16,124 nt of DNA from CAYZUC01 sp964481705 (GTDB lineage: Bacteria > Bacillota > Clostridia > Lachnospirales > Lachnospiraceae). Both the position numbers and the translations under genes were made by a program. Each line of letters starts with the position of its first letter. Position 1 is the first letter of the stretch. The notes under the pieces are model-generated. The model saw nothing but the letters and a program-made list of their open reading frames with translations. It was not told the origin of the DNA and did no database searches. The stretch lies in NCBI GenBank assembly GCA_964481705.1, contig CAYZUC010000065.1, positions 1-16,124 on the forward strand, given 5' to 3'. Of this stretch, positions 15,941 through 16,124 are shown in pieces.

Positions 15941-16000
15941 TTACATGTGTGTTAGTTACATGTGTGTTAGTTACATGTGTGTTAGTTACATGTGTGTTTG
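15941..16000. repeat. Four tandem copies of a 15-bp repeat
   Basis: Three perfect copies of TTACATGTGTGTTAG (15941-15955, 15956-15970, 15971-15985) and a fourth with one change, TTACATGTGTGTTTG (15986-16000), run without spacers between two divergent promoters. The position suggests a multi-site operator for the AgrA-like regulator, or a slipped-strand repeat whose copy number tunes expression. The 15-bp period is shorter than the roughly 21-bp period usual for LytTR sites. Confidence 0.9.
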
Positions 16001-16020
16001 ACCTTATGGTTTGACCTTAT
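15997..16020. repeat. Two direct copies of TTTGACCTTAT
   Basis: An 11-bp sequence is repeated at 15997-16007 and 16010-16020, 13 bp apart, continuing from the last 15-bp unit. It ends 14 bp before the -35 box of the plus-strand promoter, a typical position for an activator site. Confidence 0.8.
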
Positions 16021-16034
16021 CTTTTAAAAACAAG

Positions 16035-16063
16035 TTGAATTATATGTAATATTTTGGTATAAT
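16035..16063 (+). promoter_or_regulatory. Sigma-A promoter for the gene beyond the right edge
   Basis: TTGAAT (16035-16040) and a perfect TATAAT (16058-16063) with a 17-bp spacer. Transcription would start near 16070, leaving a leader of about 55 nt before the window ends. The direct repeats lie immediately upstream. Confidence 0.7.
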
Positions 16064-16099
16064 TTTACAAAGGAATTGCCATAACGGATAGGCGGTACG

Positions 16100-16124
16100 C
16101 TCCCTGAAAAAGGGAGGTGATAAT
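16100..16124 (+). promoter_or_regulatory. Leader hairpin covering a strong ribosome binding site of a gene starting outside the window
   Basis: CTCCCT (16100-16105) pairs with AGGGAG (16111-16116) around a GAAAA loop, burying half of the ribosome binding site AGGGAGGTGAT (16111-16121). A start codon is expected within a few bases after 16124. Self-sequestered sites in short leaders are a feature of small membrane-toxin (type I, holin-like) transcripts of Firmicutes, so that is one guess for the next gene. The coding sequence itself is not visible. Confidence 0.55.

Noticed and set aside
15941..16000. 15-bp repeats as a CRISPR array
   Set aside because: The units are contiguous with no spacers and too short; no cas gene is nearby.

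Overview
The window looks like chromosomal DNA of a low-G+C Gram-positive anaerobe, most likely a Clostridium-like member of the Clostridia. It is AT-rich, uses many ATA/AGA/TTA codons, has strong GGAGG-type ribosome binding sites, and carries an Agr-type peptide quorum-sensing locus. No rRNA, tRNA, CRISPR array or intact transposase was found.

Layout from left to right. (1) A stand-alone PHP-domain phosphoesterase lies at 196-1056 (minus). (2) A tightly packed minus-strand operon runs from 12121 down to 1419. In transcription order it encodes a nucleotidyltransferase-fold protein, a discrete acyl carrier protein (ACP-A), an AMP-forming acyl/aminoacyl ligase, a broken CYTH-domain gene, a papain-like protein with a Cys/His/Asp set, a second carrier protein (ACP-B), a type II thioesterase, a large protein with a BtrH-like N-terminal domain, and two halves of an ABC exporter. 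(3) At 12187-12510 is a fragment of a beta-lactamase-family serine hydrolase. It is followed by about 500 bp of non-coding DNA holding a 76-bp interrupted palindrome. (4) An agr locus follows: agrB and agrD on plus, converging on the agrC-like kinase and agrA-like LytTR regulator on minus, with a shared bidirectional terminator. (5) The right edge holds a 15-bp tandem repeat array, a good sigma-A-type promoter on plus, and a leader whose hairpin covers a strong ribosome binding site. The gene it serves starts just outside the window.

Reading of the operon (inference): the ligase activates a carboxylic or amino acid and loads it on a carrier protein. The papain-like and BtrH-like proteins resemble enzymes that move acyl groups from carrier proteins to amines, as BtrH does in butirosin biosynthesis. 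The thioesterase clears or releases chains, and the ABC pair exports the product. There are no condensation, ketosynthase or multidomain modules, so this is a small thiotemplated pathway built from free-standing parts. I cannot name its product. The operon shows decay: the CYTH gene, translationally coupled to the ligase, has three in-frame stops and a frameshift.

Reading of the agr locus: the AgrB protease keeps its catalytic His and Cys, but the AgrD peptide has no Cys where the thiolactone Cys should be. The nearest nucleophile is a Ser in a Ser-Pro-Asn context, reminiscent of the Ser lactone of the enterococcal pheromone GBAP. Whether agr controls the biosynthetic operon is not shown by the sequence.
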